From: Cytidiella melzeri | Lineage: Eukaryota > Basidiomycota > Agaricomycetes > Polyporales > Irpicaceae | Assembly: GCA_022592445.1 (NCBI GenBank) | Contig: JABYQR010000278.1 | Span: 1 to 62,060 of the forward strand | Direction: 5' to 3' | DNA: 62,060 nucleotides | Part shown: positions 21,061 through 33,057 of the stretch, piece after piece | How positions within the stretch are numbered: position 1 is the stretch's first letter | How the letters are laid out: each line of letters opens with the position of its first letter | The notes under the pieces: generated by a model | The model's input: the letters and a program-made list of their open reading frames with translations, nothing else | What the model was told of the DNA's origin: nothing | The model's database searches: none | Position numbers and translations under genes: made by a program

Positions 21061-22343
21061 GCTTCGGGTGAAACACCCTGAATGCTCGACTCAGGCTGTA
21101 CGAGACACATCACCAACAACCTCAACGACTTCCACGACTACAAGCCATTTGCTATGCCGTTGTTTGCAACATTGGCTGATGCTTCGAAGACTTCAATGTC
21201 TACGCTTGGGTCTGGGAGCGTACGTGGAACCGTACATGTTGATGGAAAGCAGCTCACAGCGCAGTTTGACAACATCTTATACTGCCCGGGCATTGCCTAC
21301 TGACTCATTTTGATTTCCTGTCTTGACTCCAAAGGATTCTCTACCGTTTTCACTGGCGGTAAAGCACGGATACACAAGAATGATACCACCTACGGCATAG
21401 GTACTCTCAAGGGCGGCCAATACTGGTTGGGACTTCGCGTCTCTTCTTCGTTGGTCGCCTCCTCCACACACACGCACTCGTCACCCATCATCTTGTACAC
21501 CAACGCTATGGTCACCTCAACTGGGAAGCACTACAGAAGCTACGCTCTGACAACTCCCTGGTGACAGGTCTGACTATCGACGAGAAGACTCCTCGCTCTG
21601 AACACGCATGCGAAGGTTGTCAACTCGGCAAGGCCACACGACGCACATTATTCATCCTCGACACCTCGCGCGGACAAACCTTTCGATCTCATCCACACTG
21701 ACTTGGCTGGACCTATGCAGAACTCTTCTGTAAACGGCGGACACCTCTACATGCTCAGTACATCGACGACTGCTCTGACAACGTCTGGATTTATTTCCTG
21801 AAACACAAAGACAAACAGGAGCAGAAGTTCGAGGAGTTCCGTCAGCTGGTCAAAACTCAGTTCAAGAGGGATATCAAGATTCTTCGCTCTGACAGGGGCA
21901 GTGAATACCAGTCGAAGCGCTTCGTGCAACGACTGAAGGATCTTGGCATTGTCCATCAGCGCACCACCCCGGATACACCACAACAAAACGGCAAGGCTGA
22001 GCGTTTCAACCGCACCATCATGGAGGCTGCACTCTCTATGCTTTACGCCGCCGGGATGTCCAAAGGATTCTGGGAAGAAGCCGTGAAAACTGCTGTGCAT
22101 GTGCGCAACCAAGCACCCAAACGGTCTCTGGATTGGAGGACACCATTCGAGATTATCACTGGCTCCAAGCCAGATGTTTCATACTTCCGTGTCTTTGGTT
22201 GCCTCGCCTATTGCCACATTCACAAGGATCATCTCAGGAAGCTGATGCTCACGCTCAGCCTCTTGTGCATGTTGGGTATGAAGCGGGTTCTAAAGGTTAC
22301 CGCTTATGGGACAAACATACTCATAGGATTGTCTGAGTACTGA
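21061..22343 (+). pseudogene. Copia protease and integrase remnant
   Basis: The protease motif LDSGCTRHITNN starts at about 21085, just after a TGA that replaces the usual Trp codon. A second TGA at about 21301 replaces Arg. The integrase zinc region (EHACEGCQLGKATRR) is at about 21600, followed by DLAGP, the catalytic Asp in LRSDRGSEYQ (about 21890) and the Glu in QQNGKAERFNRTI. Frameshifts near 21560, 21700 and 22250 break the polyprotein. Confidence 0.75.
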
Positions 22344-23056
22344 CGTTGTATTCACGAACTGATCTTTCCTAACCGTCCTTCACCTCCTACTCAACCATCT
22401 TCGAGCATTCCAACCTCTCCGCCGACCACGTACAATCTTGAACTCTCACTCCCTTTAACGCCCTCTTCCAGCCAGCTACTACCACTTCGCAAGTGCCCAC
22501 AACTCAACAACCACCTCCTCCTGACGCAACATCCACGTCGGCTCCTACGCATTCAGGATACCACATCCCTCTACTCCTATTCCTAGTTTTCCACATCTGC
22601 TAAACCAGAGCCTAGCTCTTCATCACGCCACTCTCGCCTTCCAAACGGAAAGGCCCTCCTGTCGTACCTTCTCCCAAACTCGAGCCAAATTCAATCATCT
22701 TCCGGCTGCTTCTCCACATGACTACCTTCCATTCTCCAACCCGGCTCATGCTGGTGTTACACGTCGCTCACAATGCACTGTTGTACCTCGTGATGCAAAG
22801 CGTCTCCAGTCTATGTGGGCTGCTACTGAACAAGAGATTGAGGAGACGACTCGGGCTTGCGGTAACAAGGTCCCCTACAAAGGCAAAGGCAAAGCAAAAG
22901 CTGACGCCGGCGCTGTTGCTACTGCATTGACTCAGACCAACAATTCCTCTCTGACGAGCAAGTCGTCATGCTAGCAGCAGCAGTTACGCCTCAGGGGGAG
23001 CCTCGTACCTACCGGCAGGCTATGGGTTCACCTGATCAGATGACTGGCGTGCAGCT
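22344..23056 (+). pseudogene. Copia linker between integrase and reverse transcriptase, degraded
   Basis: Pro/Ser/Thr-rich linker typical of Copia pol, with many frame changes and no recognisable motif. Confidence 0.5.
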
Positions 23057-24540
23057 ATGGAGGCCGAAATCAAAGGTCTCCAGGACACTGGAACATGGAA
23101 ACTAGTCGATTTGCCCCCTGGTCGCAAGGCAATCAAGAGCAAATGGGTTTACAAACTCAAACTCAACAAGGACGGTAATGTTGATCGTTATAAGGCACGT
23201 CTGGTAGCCAAGGGTTTTGAGCAAGTTCAAGGCATCAATTTCACAGACACCTTCGCTCCCGTCGCCCGTCTGGAGTCTTGGCAATACCTCGTCGCTTTGG
23301 CTGCTATTCTGGACTGGGAAATTCACCAGATTGACTTCCAACAAGCCTATCTGAATGGATCTTTGGACGAGGAGGTTTACATGGAGCAACCTGAAGGGTT
23401 TGTACTGGATGAAGGCAAAGTATGCCGCCTTCATAAGGCAATCTATGGCCTAAAGCAAGCAGGACGCCAATGGTTCCTCACGCTCAAGGCATGCCTCGAA
23501 GAACTCGGCTTCGTCTGTTACGACACAGGTGATGTCACCATTATCACTTGTCGACAAGGGGGAGCCCTCCAAATTATTGTTTGCTACGTCGACGATCTCA
23601 CTATTATGGGAAATAGTCTCACCCTCATCAAGGAGACCAAGGACGCTCTTTGTCGCCATTTCGATCTCAAAGACTTAGGCGAGCTCAAGCACTATCTCGG
23701 TATCCGTATCACTCGGGATAGGGGGAGTCGTTCATTTACCTCGACCAAGAGGTCTACATAAATTCCGTTCTCAAACGCTTCCAGCATGAGGACTCCAATC
23801 CTGCTTCACACCGCTTCCAACCGGTATCCAGTTGGTACACAACAAAATCCCAAGGAACAGTGCAACCCAGCACTTATCCACACCTACCGCAGCGTACTTG
23901 GCTCACTCATGTACGCCTCCCTTGGAACTCGACCTGACATCTCGTACGCTGTTGCGAAGCTCTGTCAATACCAGTCCAACCCCTCGCAGCTGCATCTCCG
24001 CGCTGCATATCATGTCCTTCGCTACCTTTGCGGTACCTCCAGTCTCCGACTTTGTCTAGGCCATAATGACGAAGGCGTTGACAATCTTGTCGGTTACACC
24101 GACGCCGACTTTGCCGGCGACTTAGACGACTCGCTCTCCACATCTGGCTGGGTTTATTTCCTAGGCAATGGCGCTGTCTGCTGGTCCTCGCGCAAACAAC
24201 GTTCTGTGGCGAAGTCTACCTTGACTCAGAATACTTTGCGGCTCACAAAGCTTGCGAGCAACTCAAGTGGTTGAAGATTCTCACTGATCAGATTGAGCAA
24301 CCTCTTCCTCTACCTGTCGTCCTTCATTGCGACAACAAGAGTGCTGTAGACGCTTCCAAGTCCACCCACGTGAAGCATCGCTCCAAACATACTCGCGTCA
24401 CTGCGCACGCTGTTCACGAATGCGTCACCGAAGGCCTTGTCGAATTGGTTCAAATCCCTGGAGTTGACAACCCCGCTGACATCTTCACCAAGTCTTTACC
24501 GGCTGAAGCTCACGTTCGTCACTCTGAGTCCTTAGGGCTC
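23057..24540 (+). pseudogene. Copia reverse transcriptase and RNase H remnant
   Basis: The RT part is long and well preserved: TWKLVDLP, KSKWVYKLK, RYKARLVAKGF, QIDFQQAYLNG, YGLKQAGRQW and the catalytic YVDD (CYVDDLTIMG, about 23590). Frame breaks come near 23755 and 24240. RNase H follows with YTDADFAGD, SGWVYFLG, CDNKSAVD and the conserved HTRVTAHAVHE..VDNPADIFTKSLP tail. A polypurine tract (CTGAGGGGAG) precedes the 3' LTR. Confidence 0.8.
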
Positions 24541-24566
24541 GTCCAGTTTCACCTTGCTGAGGGGAG

Positions 24567-25007
24567 TAATGGCTTTTCAGCTCCAGCTCACGGACTAGTA
24601 GTTACCGGACTCTCTTTTGTTTTCTGTATATGGTCGCTCTATTGTTCTTTCTTCATGCGGACACATCTGTATCACAGACTTTCCTTTTTGGGTCGCCTGA
24701 GGGCTCTGTCTTATATACCTTCACCCCTGCTCCTGACACTCCATCGTGCTCTTTCTCTTTCGCACCTGGAGTGAGTATTCTTCGTTGTCCCTCATATATG
24801 CAATATGCTCACAGCCTGTACCTGTAGTTAACTTGCTCTGCTTGTGTGCCTTAGGTACAGTCATTATGCTAATCGTGCTCTTTCTCTTTCGCACCTGGAT
24901 TAACTCGCTCTGCTTGTGTGTCTTAGGTTCTTACGACAGCAAGTGGGATTACAACTGCACATCACATCCCTGCCTCTAGACGTGTTGAATACATTTGACC
25001 GTCTTTA
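24567..25007 (+). repeat. Copia 3' LTR
   Basis: Same length as the 5' LTR with no indels; every difference is a transition. Followed by the GATAG duplication. Confidence 0.9.
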
Positions 25008-25012
25008 GATAG

Positions 25013-25564
25013 AGATATAGAGAGTAGAGTGTTGGTGAGAGTGAGTACTGGGGAGTACGAAGTAGTCCTTGATCAACAGAGTGGATAAGACTGAGGGGAT
25101 ATGCCCTCAGGAGTGCCTCTATATATACATGAAGGGGAGGACCCCAGGTACTACCCTAAGACCCCTAATACCTACATGAGTAAGCGAAGTAATCTACCTT
25201 ACTAAGCATGCCCTATGCCCTAGTGGTGCCACTTCAATTATCAACCAATAGCAATCGTCCCCATCATCTAATGGAATGTTTTATACTATGACATCATAGT
25301 TCCAGCATGTTCCACAAGGTTCCAGAGAGTTCTATCATGTAATACACAGATAAGGAAAGGAGCGCATCAGCGCATCAGAGACAGGAGGCACATCAGCGCA
25401 TCAATTGATAGGCACTGAGAATAAGCACCGGAATAAGCGCCTGATAAGCGCCAGATAAGCGCTAGATAAGCACCTAAATAGACGCCGGATAAGCGCTTAA
25501 ATATTCCCAATAATACCGTTGCCTGGTAAGGCAAGTCTTGTAGAAACATTGAAAATCTGTGACA
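25013..25564 (-). repeat. gypsy1 left LTR, second piece
   Basis: Continues the LTR after the Copia insertion and ends CTGTGACA. It contains AAGCGCCTGATAAGCGCC-type short repeats. It lacks a segment of about 70 bp that the right LTR has (about 43015-43085). Confidence 0.9.
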
Positions 25565-25800
25565 TTACCCTCCCTTCTTGCTTTGAACTCCGTGCAAAGA
25601 GTTTTGAACGAACGCCTTGGTCATTGAGTCCACTTTTTCACCATTGTCAAGAGGGTGCCTAAGCAGTTCCGAGTGACTCTAGCGGCTTCTACCGACGTCC
25701 CTGACGGGGTTATCACCTCATTGGCTGATGGTAGTCTAGTCCGTACCCTCCTCGGTTGCGTCATTGGATTGTGGATGATCCTTGGTGTGTTGTTCATAAC

Positions 25801-28800
25801 TTATACACAGTAGATTGTAGCTGAGCGAATAGCTCGGGGATGATTGTCGTAGAATTTCTTGATCACTTCTTGAGCGTGTGTGATGTTTTCTACAGGTTCC
25901 CATGTGTCGTCGTTCGGTCCGTAGCCTTTCCAGCGTATGTAATACAGAAGCTTTTTGGCATGACCTGTACGTCTTGACTTGAGAATCTTCTCGACTTCGT
26001 ATTCTTCTTCTCCGTCGATGATATCTGGCGGAGGCATCTCCAGCTTTTGGCCTTCGAATTCAGGTTCGTTGTACGGTACCAACTTGCTTGCATGGAATAC
26101 AGGGTGTATCCTTGGTGAATGTTTGGGCCATTCCAGTCTGAATGTGACTGGCAAGAGCTTTTCAGCAATCTTGAATGGGCCATAGTACTTGGCTGACAGC
26201 TTATGTCCAGATTTTTGGTAGTCTCTCAGATCTAGCATGACTGATTGCCTTCGTTGAAGGGGACCTTCTGGACGTGCTTGTCATAGTACCATTTCATGTG
26301 TTCAGCCGCAAGTTGTAACGCCGCCTTAGCATGCTCTTGAGCTTGCAAGCGGTTCCACATGATGTCATTCATGTCAGACCTTTTCAGGTCCTTAGTGAGC
26401 ATTGGACCAGCTCTAGGGTGTCTGCCGTATGCGAGGTAAAAAGGTGAGTGCTTAGTTCCCTCGTGCGCTGCATTGTTGTATGCGAACTCAGCCGAGCTGA
26501 GCAGTCTAGCCCAGTTGTCATGTAGTTGATCAAGTAACAACACAGGTACTGTTCAAGCGTTTGATTAACTCGTTCAGTTTGACCATCAGTTGTGGATGAT
26601 ATGCGGTAGTCATTGTAGATTCTATCCCTAGCATTTTACACTATTCCTGGAATAAATCTGCTGCGAATTGTGGACCTCGGTCGGAAATGATTTGCAAAGG
26701 TAACCCATGAAGGGTCCAAACTCTCTGTAGAGTAGAGCTGCAAGATCCTTTGCCGAGAACTCGTTTACAATAGGGAAGAAGTGCGCCCTTTTAGTAAGGC
26801 GGTCTACAACTACACAGATAGCATTGAAGCCATCAGACTCCGGTAACTGAGTAATCAAGTCGACAGTCATGATATCCCATGGTTGGCCGGAACCGGATTA
26901 GGGATGAGTGGTCCATAAGGCTGTTGCGGACGAGTCTTCATCCGCTGACATGTGTCACAGCCTGTCATATATTTCTTGACATCAGTGGTTAAACCTGGCC
27001 ACCAGTAGTTTCTCGAGATCAGTTGTACGTTTTCCATCTGCCAGGATGTCCGGCAGAAGGTAGATCGTGATGCATCTGGATGATTTGGCATCTCAGATCT
27101 AATTTCTGATCTTTGGGATGTAGACTTTTCACGGTATAGGAGTAATCCGTTCTCAAAATTCCATTCCTCTAGTGATTTCTTGAACTCCCTAGGACCAGAG
27201 TTAAGTAACTGCTGATAGTCCTTGGTAACTTCGTCGTTCATGAGTGCTTCCTTGACCCGTCTTAGGATTTCATGTCGTTGATAGGCGAGTCATGAGAGTT
27301 TTCAATAGCGAGATGGCAAAAAACTCGGGTTTAAGGAGAATTTTGTCCTCGTTATCGAATTTACCCCCTCTTCATGATCTGGCCTCCTGGACAGAGGATC
27401 TGCGGTAAGCATGGTCTTTCCGGGTTTGTGCCGGAGCACAAAATTGAATGCGTGAGGTATAACGCCCATCGCGCTTGTCTCCAGTCAGCTTCTGGCATTC
27501 CTGAAATATGTCAGGTTTTGGTGATCCGACCATATTTCTACGGTAATCGGATGTCCCTCCAGATGTTGACGATACTCTTCCAGGGCGCGGATAATAGCCA
27601 ACAACTCTTTATTGTATATCTCATAATTACGTTCATGGACGTTGAGTGATTTAGAGTAGAAGGCTACTGGATGCCACAGCTTGTCAGCTGGATCCAGTTG
27701 TGATAGTACCGCTCCTGTAGCAAAGTCGCTAGCGTCTGTTTCCAGACGGAAAGGGTTTTCGTCATCTGGTATCCTCAGAATGGGTGCTGACGTAAAAGCC
27801 TGTTTCAGACTTTGGAAGGCCTGTTCCTGAGCATCTTTCCAGATCCAGGATTGGTCCTTCTTTGTAAGAATAGTGAGCGGTTTCGCATGTTTAGCAAAGT
27901 CCTTAATGAAACCCGATAGAAGTTGGCGAAGCCTAAGAAGGCTTGGACTTGCTTAACCTTTTCAGGTCACGGCCACTCAGTAACTCGGTGAGTTTGGCTG
28001 GATCCATCTCAATGTGTCCGTGAGAAATGATCATGCCTAGGTACTCAATGCGATCTTTTTCAAAAAAGCATTTTTCCGGTTTGGCAAATAGATCGTTCTC
28101 GCGTAGACGCTTGAGCACTTCCTGTGTGATACGACGGTTTTCCTTCTTGTCTTCAGTGAAGATGAGGATGTCGTCAAGATACACCATGACATGTCCTTCT
28201 AAGATCAAATCACTCATAATTTCATTCATCATGGCTTGGAACGTCGCAGGTGCGTTGCTAAAACCAAAGTACATCACCTTGGCTTCGAAAAGACCACAGT
28301 GTGTGATGAACGCTGTCTTCCATTTGTCACCCTTTTGGATGCGAACATTATTGTATCCCCATCCAAGATCAACCTTGGAGAAGACCTTGCCCTTGCTTAA
28401 CAAATTCATTAAGTCGTTGATGCGAGGTATGGGGTACCAGTTTTTCACCGTGATGTCGTTCAGTTTTCAGTAGTCTTGCACAAGGAGCACAGGTGCTGCA
28501 ATCGGACTTTTCAATTTGCGGATGTAACCTTTTCGGAGTTCCTCTTTGATCCATTGATCTAGAGAATTCTTTTCCATTGGAGACAGCGGGTATAGTTTAG
28601 CCGCTTTGGGAAGGGAGGCACCTTCCTCAAATTTGATTGCGTGGTCGTACGGTTTGCGTAACGGCATGCGCTCTGATTTTTTGTTTGAAAAGACGTCACC
28701 AAATTCCCATAGATATTTTGGTACTAATGGCTTTCAATTGACGGATTCTTGTTCGTCAAAGCCGTCTTCAAAGCCCTCATCTTCCTTTCCACAAAGTTCA

Positions 28801-30121
28801 GCAATTATTTCTGCTATTTCTTGGTCTTCTGGATCGTCTAAGTCAATCCAGTGAATGTGAGGGTTGTCCGGGTCGACACTTCCTATTCCGTCCAGGTTGT
28901 CTGACATCGAACGTCCCTTAGGTAACTCAAGCTCATCAATCTCTTCTTGAGTTACAGTGATGTTTTTACGAGCTCTTGGGGCACAGAGTTCAGGACATCT
29001 GGTAAATCTCCACTCACCATTTGCCCAATCTATCTCCGGATTGTGGCAGCGTAAGAAGGTCATCCCGATAATCATTTGTTTACTACCGAGGTCAGTGACG
29101 AGCATGTGTTGTCTTGCTCGGTGCGAACCTATTTCTAGGTATGCACGTACTGAGTGAGTGATTTGACCATCTTTATTGGGAGTACCATTGACGTTGATAA
29201 CGTTAAACGGTGATGCCAGTTGATTTGTTACCAGATTGTTACTTTCAACCACTGACTTACTGATGAACGTGGTTGTGGCTCCTGAATCTACCAGAGCTTC
29301 GACCTGCACTTTCTTTCCATATACCCAAATTGTAACCGGTAGAAAAGATGAATTCTTTGAACGCGCTACATTTTTGACAGTATCTACGGTACAAAGATCG
29401 AGGGTATCAGGGCCTAAGCGTTCATGTTCGCAGGGAGTCACATGACGCTTTGGAAAAAATCCTTGCCCTTGGTCGGCTTTTTCCCTTTACCCTTGTCAGG
29501 GGACGGGTGAGGAGTCAAAGGTTAATCATCTTCAGTTGGAACCTCCTCAATATGAGCCGCCAATTCAAGGCGCACGGTGTTTACGTTTTTTGTTTTAGAC
29601 GACAAAGCCTTAGGGGTATCTGCCTCGCTGTCCGTCCCTGAGTCCTCGGCATCTGCTGCCCGAATCTTCTTTGGCGCCGAAGACTTGCCATCCTTCTTCA
29701 CTTCCTTCTTCTTATCATCGGGCTTCTTCTTTAGGCCGTTGAGGTTGCACTCATCCGTATTATGTCCTTTCAACTTGTGGATGTGGCAGAACTTCTCCGA
29801 CTTTTCAGTCGAGTTCACCTCTTTGCCCTTGCCCTTGTTCCGCTTGTCAATCTGCTTCTTCTTTTTATCCGCAGTGTCCACCTCCATAGGAGTGGACGTA
29901 TCCTTCTCCTTCACAAAGATCTGGCCCTGCGCTTTCTCCGGATAGACCTTCTTGTGGATGTTGAGCAAGAGGTCGAGGAATTGAGGCCATGTGGTAGGGA
30001 TTTGATTTTCATCTTTCCCAGTCATGACGAGCCTCATGTCCTTCTCAATGATGTGCTTGAGCTTGTGAATGAGCAAGTTGTCCTCGTATCCAGAAAGCCT
30101 GCCAAGCGTACGGAAGCGTTC
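25801..30121 (-). pseudogene. gypsy1 pol and gag C-terminus, fragmented
   Basis: Read right to left. The gag C-terminal part is at 30121-29522 and has the knuckle-like CHIHKLKGHNTDEC. The aspartic protease VDSGATTTFIS is at 29441-28734, and RT at 28667-27933 with YLDDILIF. A decayed RNase H lies at about 27900-27300. The integrase zinc region (YWWPGLTTDVKKY..CDTCQR) is at about 27241-26867 and the integrase core at about 26870-26232. A chromodomain (EVEKILKSRR..WKGYGPNDDTWEPVENI) is at 26238-25801. Order and chromodomain identify a chromovirus, whose chromodomain is thought to steer integration to heterochromatin. Several frameshifts and in-frame stops make it inactive. Confidence 0.85.
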
Positions 30122-30672
30122 CACTGATACGCCCGGAAATCAGCTAGGCGCGGAGACCCGGCAGCAGCTCACCATTTGCGCGGCCCGCGTCATCCTGAGC
30201 GGCAAGTCCCTCCACTTTCCCAGCGTCACGAGGTCACGAGGAGTTCACCGAGGTCACGAGGAGTCTGCCGAGGATCCGAGGATTTGGCAAGGAGCAACGC
30301 GCCGGAAACATCCGAGGCCGAGGAATCGCACCGAACCCTGACACACAGACACGCCCCTTTTGCATCAGAGCATGGGCCGGCCAGCCACCAAGTGTTTCGG
30401 ACGCGGGTTGGACCAATGGTAGAAGATACTTGACGCGCGAACCCCGTTTCAGGAAGACTCCTATCACGCCACGCTGTGCAACTCCTGGACGGCGCCTCTT
30501 CAGCGCAAGGGCGCGTGCCGCTACTCCGCGTCGACCAACGCTGTGCCCCGCCGGGCGTCGACTCGCTGGACATTTTGCCTCTGCAGACGGAAGTATTCTG
30601 CCACCCTGTTTCCTTGCTCTCGCGTTTGGGTTTAGGACATAGAAGGAAAGGTTTAGGAGAGGGTCTTTAGGG

Positions 30673-30680
30673 TATATAAA
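30673..30680 (+). promoter_or_regulatory. TATA-like box
   Basis: TATATAAA, about 160 bp before the ATG of the Cys-containing frame at 30832. It could be its promoter or an LTR-type promoter. Confidence 0.35.
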
Positions 30681-30831
30681 AAGGTGTTGCTTGTACTGCG
30701 TAGAAAATCAATCAATCCCCACCCCAGTTTCCAGAGTTCACTTTACGCTTTGCGTTCGCGTCGAGGGAGTCTCTTCGCGCCCATAGCTGTAGCTTCTTCT
30801 GCGTTGTCTCACTGCGACTTCTTCCACGTTT

Positions 30832-31263
30832 ATGTCCACTGCGTCTACCAACGACAACCCGCCTCGAGTCTGCCGTTACTGTCCCACTGTTCCCCACCTA
30901 CCCGACGGTCGCTGCCCTTACCGCCCGCGCCCGCGCGAGGTTCTATGCCATTACCCCATCATCCCCGCGCACACGCCGCCGCCAGAACCCTCAGCAGCGC
31001 CTACGGTCTCCTCTGAGAGATCTACTCCTAAATCACCCTCGCCAGCGTTGTCCGCCGCCTCCGTCGCGGACTCGCTTGATAACTGCTCTTACTGCGACAC
31101 TCAGAGCGATCACCCAATTCCCCTACGTTCAGGACCTTTCGTCCTGCTTGACTGCAATCGCCCGCGCGCGCCGCACCCAGATTGTTGGCTGTCTCCAGAC
31201 TTTGAAGGCGAGGATCACGAGTGCGAACTAGTGCAGTTCAATCTTACCAGCTCTACCAACTGA
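30832..31263 (+). CDS. Unknown 143-aa frame with CxxC pairs in the unclassified insertion
   Basis: The ATG at 30832 follows a TATA-like box. The protein is rich in Pro and Ser with two CxxC pairs (CRYC and CSYC) and further Cys near the C-terminus (HPDCW, HECEL). No signal peptide or membrane segment is seen. The CxxC pairs suggest a possible metal-binding fold, but the spacing matches no family I can name. It may be a gag-like or accessory product of the insertion, or a chance frame. Confidence 0.35.
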   Translation: MSTASTNDNPPRVCRYCPTVPHLPDGRCPYRPRPREVLCHYPIIPAHTPPPEPSAAPTVSSERSTPKSPSPALSAASVADSLDNCSYCDTQSDHPIPLRSGPFVLLDCNRPRAPHPDCWLSPDFEGEDHECELVQFNLTSSTN

Positions 31264-31497
31264 CATGGATAGTCCAACAGAGACCGGATTTTTCCAATAA
31301 TGTCACAAGTTTACAGCCTCAGGCGCCTATCTAGAGCGCTTATTTTCCGGCTAGGAGCGTTACCGGACCTAACCCTAACCCGGGTCACATGACATCCTGC
31401 CTTATTTATCAATAGTTCAGACCCAAACCCTAGACTCAATCTGGAGCGGTTCCAGATCAACCTAGGCTATTGTTCTATTGTTCAACTTCCATTGATA

Positions 31498-31680
31498 GGG
31501 ATTCCCCAGGGATTCCCCAGGGATTCCCCCAGTTCTCATTGTTCTATTGTCTTCCGACTATTGTCTTCTGTCTATTGTTAGGGATTCCCCAGGGATTCAC
31601 CCAGTTTCTATTGTTCTATTGTTCTTATCCTACTGTTCTATTATTCTATTGTTCTAGCTCTATTGTTCTACGTACCCTGG
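31498..31680. repeat. Simple repeats: GGGATTCCCCA and CTATTGTT tracts
   Basis: GGGATTCCCCAGGGATTCCC-type units (31498-31530 and 31580-31600) alternate with TTCTATTGTTCTATTGTT units. No coding function. Confidence 0.6.
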
Positions 31681-32761
31681 TCCTTGACAGTTACTCAGGT
31701 CCTTGACAGTTACCCTGGTTCCTTATTGTTCTATTGTTACTCCAGCCCCACAGTTACTCCAGTCCCTAGTGTGGGAACTGGTGCACAGACCACCCAGACA
31801 CAGTATATATAGTACCCCTTACCCTCCCTGGTTCTGCATCTTGACCTCTTTGTCATTTGCACTGCCAGGTGAGTTACTCAATGTAACCTAGTATAAGCAT
31901 GATATTAACTTCGTCATTTGCACTGCCAGTATCCGGCCTCTGAGCCTGCTTGCCTGCTCATCATCGACTTTGACCTCGTTGTTGTCGTTGGAGATCCACT
32001 TCCACTTCCACTCCCCCTCTTCTCTGCCCTTGTTTAGGGTTTAGCAGTATAGCAGCAGTCGCTCCGCGACACCAACGTCGTCGTTGGCCACGCATTCGCC
32101 TGCAATACGCATTGCCGCTCGGGGAGTGTTGTTCTACACTACCGCCCCCGCGCGCAGTCTGTCGAGTCAAATTGACTGCAATCTCACATAGCCTTACGCT
32201 GCGACTCGCGCTCCATTAGTTTATCTTTCTCTTACGGTTCCTTTCGGGTTCGTTATACTGAGTTTGCTTTTCACTGCGTTATTTTACTGCGTTACTGCGT
32301 TGCGTTTCACCTTCACTGCGTTGAGCTTACTGCGTTCACTTTCACTGCGCCCGCGTTTTACAGCGACTTCTTCATCTTCACCAGCAAGCGCGTTTTGTGT
32401 TTGAGATTCATATTGCGCCTGCGTTTACCATCCGTGTCTCTCCTGGCGCCGTCTTACAACAAGTCGCAACGTCTCCCGCGCGTTCTCTTTGAGCCGCGCT
32501 ATAACTCTTTTGCTTTCACCGCGCCGCCTTGCCCTTTTTACCCGCGATACGAGTGGTAGCTGGCCGTCTAGCTCTTTTCACACAAACTTTATCACAACCC
32601 TTGTCGCTCTTTCTAGCACAGGTAAAACTAGGACTCTAAGACCACCTCGCACACTTTAACACTTCCACGCTTCCACACCTTTACACTTCTATAGCCACTT
32701 CATGGTTGGTTGTGTTGTCTTTAAGGTTGTTCTTAGTTTGAAGCGTGACTCAGTGTCACAC

Positions 32762-33057
32762 CGCGTACTTGACAAAGTTCTTGTGCGCCAAATCCGTATT
32801 GTTGAACAAGGCGTTAAGCTCCTTTTGAGCACCTTCCTTGTCGTCCCTTTGTCCGTACTGTACCTTGAGCTCGTTTTCGAACTCTTCCCACGTTCCAATT
32901 GTCTGACCCTTTGTGAGCTTCTTGATTCACGGCTCCATGTATTGAGCCGCCGCGCCTGAGAGCCAGTTCATCGCGACGGCAATACGTTGCCTGTCTGTAG
33001 CAACGTTCTCGTGGACAAGCCACAGAGAGATCTTGTTCAACCACTCGTTGAACTTGA
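32762..33057 (-). pseudogene. gypsy1 gag, middle segment
   Basis: Frame FNEWLNKISLWL..ATDRQRIAVAMNWLSGAA..GTWEEFENELKVQYG is the capsid region of Ty3/Gypsy gag. It joins 40706-41192 upstream and 30121 downstream once insertions are removed. One in-frame stop (MEP*IKKL) shows decay. Confidence 0.75.

Larger units (their letters stand above)
19491..25007 (+). mobile_element. Copia retrotransposon (5517 bp) inserted in the gypsy1 left LTR
   Basis: Two 441-bp LTRs (19491-19931 and 24567-25007) start TAATGG and end TCTTTA, flanked by GATAG duplications (19486-19490 and 25008-25012). The internal order gag, protease, integrase, reverse transcriptase, RNase H is diagnostic of Copia. The LTRs differ only by about 16 transitions, mostly at CpG sites, and the coding region carries nonsense transitions and frameshifts, so the copy is dead. 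Confidence 0.92.
30125..32758. mobile_element. Unclassified 2634-bp insertion inside gypsy1 gag
   Basis: The gypsy1 gag frame stops at 32762 and resumes at 30121, and the two parts join in frame once this block and one CAC are removed. CAC flanks both sides (30122-30124 and 32759-32761), a possible 3-bp target duplication. The ends TGATAC..GTGTCA form only a 6-bp imperfect inverted pair. There is no long direct repeat between the ends, so it is not an intact LTR element. The block is more GC-rich than its surroundings on the left, has two TATA-like boxes (about 30673 and 31803) and ACTGCG-rich tracts (32200-32360), and carries one 143-aa frame. Confidence 0.6.

Noticed and set aside
30125..32758. 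Helitron or CACTA element
   Set aside because: No 5' TC / 3' CTRR ends or AT target for a Helitron. A CACTG is present at the left, but the matching right end and a flanking 3-bp duplication outside it are not.
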